From: Muscardinus avellanarius
Lineage: Eukaryota > Chordata > Mammalia > Rodentia > Gliridae
DNA length: 64,000 bases
Assembly (NCBI GenBank): GCA_963383645.1
Contig: OY726560.1
Location: 151,180,546-151,244,545 of the forward strand
Reading direction: 5' to 3'
The notes below the pieces were generated by a model that saw nothing but the letters and a program-made list of their open reading frames with translations, had not been told where the DNA came from and made no database searches. This document shows, in pieces, positions 36,701-39,700 of the stretch. Every line of letters begins with the position of its first letter. Position 1 is the first letter of the stretch. The position numbers and the translations under genes are program-made.

Positions 36701-39700
36701 AATTTTTGTTTGAGTTCAGATTTTGCCAGTGTTATTTATTGATTTTTTTTGTAGGTTTTGTACTTCAGCCATTTCTTCATTAGTAATTTTACAGGTATAT
36801 GCAGTGTACTGTAATTTGGCTTACTGATTCATCAACATTCATCTGGTTTCTTTATCTTGATCGTTTGATCTATAGTGAGAAAAATAGGTAGCTTGAACTT
36901 AATTCCATTTTTGCATGTAAAATGTTATATTTACATAAAATTCTTTCAAAGGTTTACTCTGCAGGAATGCAGCATATCTTAAATGTGGGATTTATTGTTT
37001 TGATTTATTGTTTAAATAATGGGAGATAATCTATGACTTCTCAGCCTCACATTTTCCTTTCTTTCCAATAACCGCATTGCTACAAACCCCCCCCCCCCCA
37101 TCATCCTGTTTCCTCTGAGGACTCCCTCCCCTTTTCCCCTCTTCTGGCTAGCTCTCTCTGGGCAGGGACCTCCCCTCAGTTCCAGCGATTCTCTCCACCC
37201 CCATTTTTCCAAGTCTATTTTTTTTTGTTTAAATTTTTTTCCAAATGGGTAGATTATATTACATATAACTTTGGAAGTAGAATTCATTATTTGATCCCAG
37301 TTTCCCCTTCCACTAATCTTTTGTCTTAAGTGGCTCTCTTATAGGAATATACTTTGCCAAAAATGCAGATGGAAATATTTAATTCTCTGTGTAATGTTTG
37401 TTTAGCCTCATTGACGCTACTCACAGAGATGTGGATGTGCTGTTACTGCTTTCTAACTCCGCCTACTACGTGGCCTAGTAAGTGCTTGTTGATTGAAAGC
37501 TTTTACGTTTGTTTTTAAAATTTGAGTAAATTTTCTTCTTAGAATTTATATGGGATTCCTTACCTTATATAACTGTCAGATCAGTCTTTTATCTTTACCA
37601 GTTTGAAAAAAATATTTTTAATTAGTATGTTTGCATAATGTGTTCTTTTAGCTTAGTATTATTACCACGCATCTCTCAGGTTTTGATATGTACTTGTGTA
37701 TTTTTATATTTAAGGGCCATATATCATTTTTTGCATTATAATAACATATTTAAGTGGATCTATTGTTAAGCATTGAAGTACCTCCAGTTTTCTGCTCTTG
37801 TGAACGATGTGTGCTTGCGTACACACACCAGCAGCTTCACTACAAGGCAGTGGAATTACGTGATTTTCATGATTTGTTGTGGAATCCATTTTCAAAAACA
37901 CTACCAATGCCAGTAGCAAAATAAAAGTACTGTATCTTTATACTTTACTGTAATTGAGTTTTAATTTATACTTTCTAAGAAAATACTCATTTTATTTTTG
38001 GCATCACCCCAGATACCTATTGACAAAAATCTGTATAGTTTTTTTTTCTTAATTGTTTTTTGGATGTCAGATTTATCTGCTGTATTATTTCTAGTTTCAT
38101 TATATATGTATATTTGCTTAGCCTTTTAGGTTTTATATTTTTTGTTTTATAAGATCTTTTTATAAAACATTATTTTTGCCTATTGATTTTTTTAGTGTAA
38201 GAACTATAAATCAATTTTCCTTTAGCTGTTAAACTGTATGCTATTCTTGTTTAGTTTTGAAAATACTTTTTATGTTTAACTCTACTCCGGATTCTACTGT
38301 GCTGGGGAGGATTTTATTCTAACTGCATGCAGTAGTTTTCTAGCTGAGAAGCCAAATGTGCTCAGCCAAATGTGCTCAGCTGAGAAGCCAAATGTGCTTT
38401 TTTATTTTAATCCTCTTTTTACTCCTTTTCCCTAGTTATGATGATGAAATTGATAAAGTAAACCAGTATCAACGACTAAGTCTAGAAGACCTGGAAAAAA
38501 TAGAAATAGGTAATTTTAACATAATGACCAACTCATGCTCTTGCTTTCAAGTGTACGGCAGATTATTTAAGGAACTGCTGTGTATCTCTTAAGAGATCAG
38601 AACAGGATATTCCAAGCACTCTGTCTTCAGACTTACTTTCTGTTCTTTAGTGATGGATGTAGTCTAGTAATACTGTGTTCCTTTTGTTTTTGCCTTGTAA
38701 AAATAACCCCAGGGGTCAGGAAATATATAATTGAGATGAGTTTATTTAGCCTCATCAAATCAAATGGTCTCATTATGCTATTTTGTGTTCTTATTCAGAT
38801 AGGAAGAAAAGTGTGCTGTCTACTTAGGTGATGAATATCTGGTCTTTTTAAGTTATAGGAGAAAGTGACTGTTAGGTGAAAGATATAATCTTACATGTGT
38901 TCATTTGGGCTTTTAGGTCCTGAACCCACTCTTTTTGGCAAGCCAAAGTTCTCCTGCATGCGATTGCACTACAGATACAAAGAAGCAAGTGGTTACTTCC
39001 ACACGCTGAGAGCTGTAATGCGTAATCCAGAAGAAGATGGAAAAGGTAAAAAAAAAAAAAAGCATTCAGTAATAATTTTATATTTATCTTCCAAGTCCAA
39101 ATGGAACTGGGGACATTACATACTACAGCCAAGCAATTGAGATCTCATCCAGGGAATAGTTTTGTGACCTTGAAATAACAACTCTGTTCCCAGGTTTGCA
39201 GGGAGTAATTGTTTGAATGGGACCTATAGTTTTGGGCAAGGGATACTTGGTGGGAATCCTCACTGTTATCTGTCACATGATAAGCTGGGCTGGTTCTGGG
39301 CCTTTGCCCTCCTTGTTCCCCCTGAGGTAGCAGGTGGGCCCACAGCTGTCGCATTCCCAGCAGTCGCCTCCCTGTCTAGCACAGTCATGGCAAACATGAA
39401 TTCCAGTTCAGTCGGTTTAGTGCTTTTGTTTTTGCTTTTTTACTCTTCTGTTACATGTTGGTTTAGAACATTTTGAATTAGTGGGGGGAAGTAGTGAACA
39501 AGTGGCAGTTTTCTATAAATTTTAACACATTCATATTCAAGTGTACAGCCATAGACTTCAAACTTGTATGAATGAAAACTGCTGTATTTTTAGTTTGTTT
39601 TTTGGAGCATTTGGCAAGTGGTTCAATTTGGGTTCCAGACACCCTTCAGTGCATTGCAGAGATGCTGCAGATCACCAAGCAGGCCATGGGATTGGATGTA

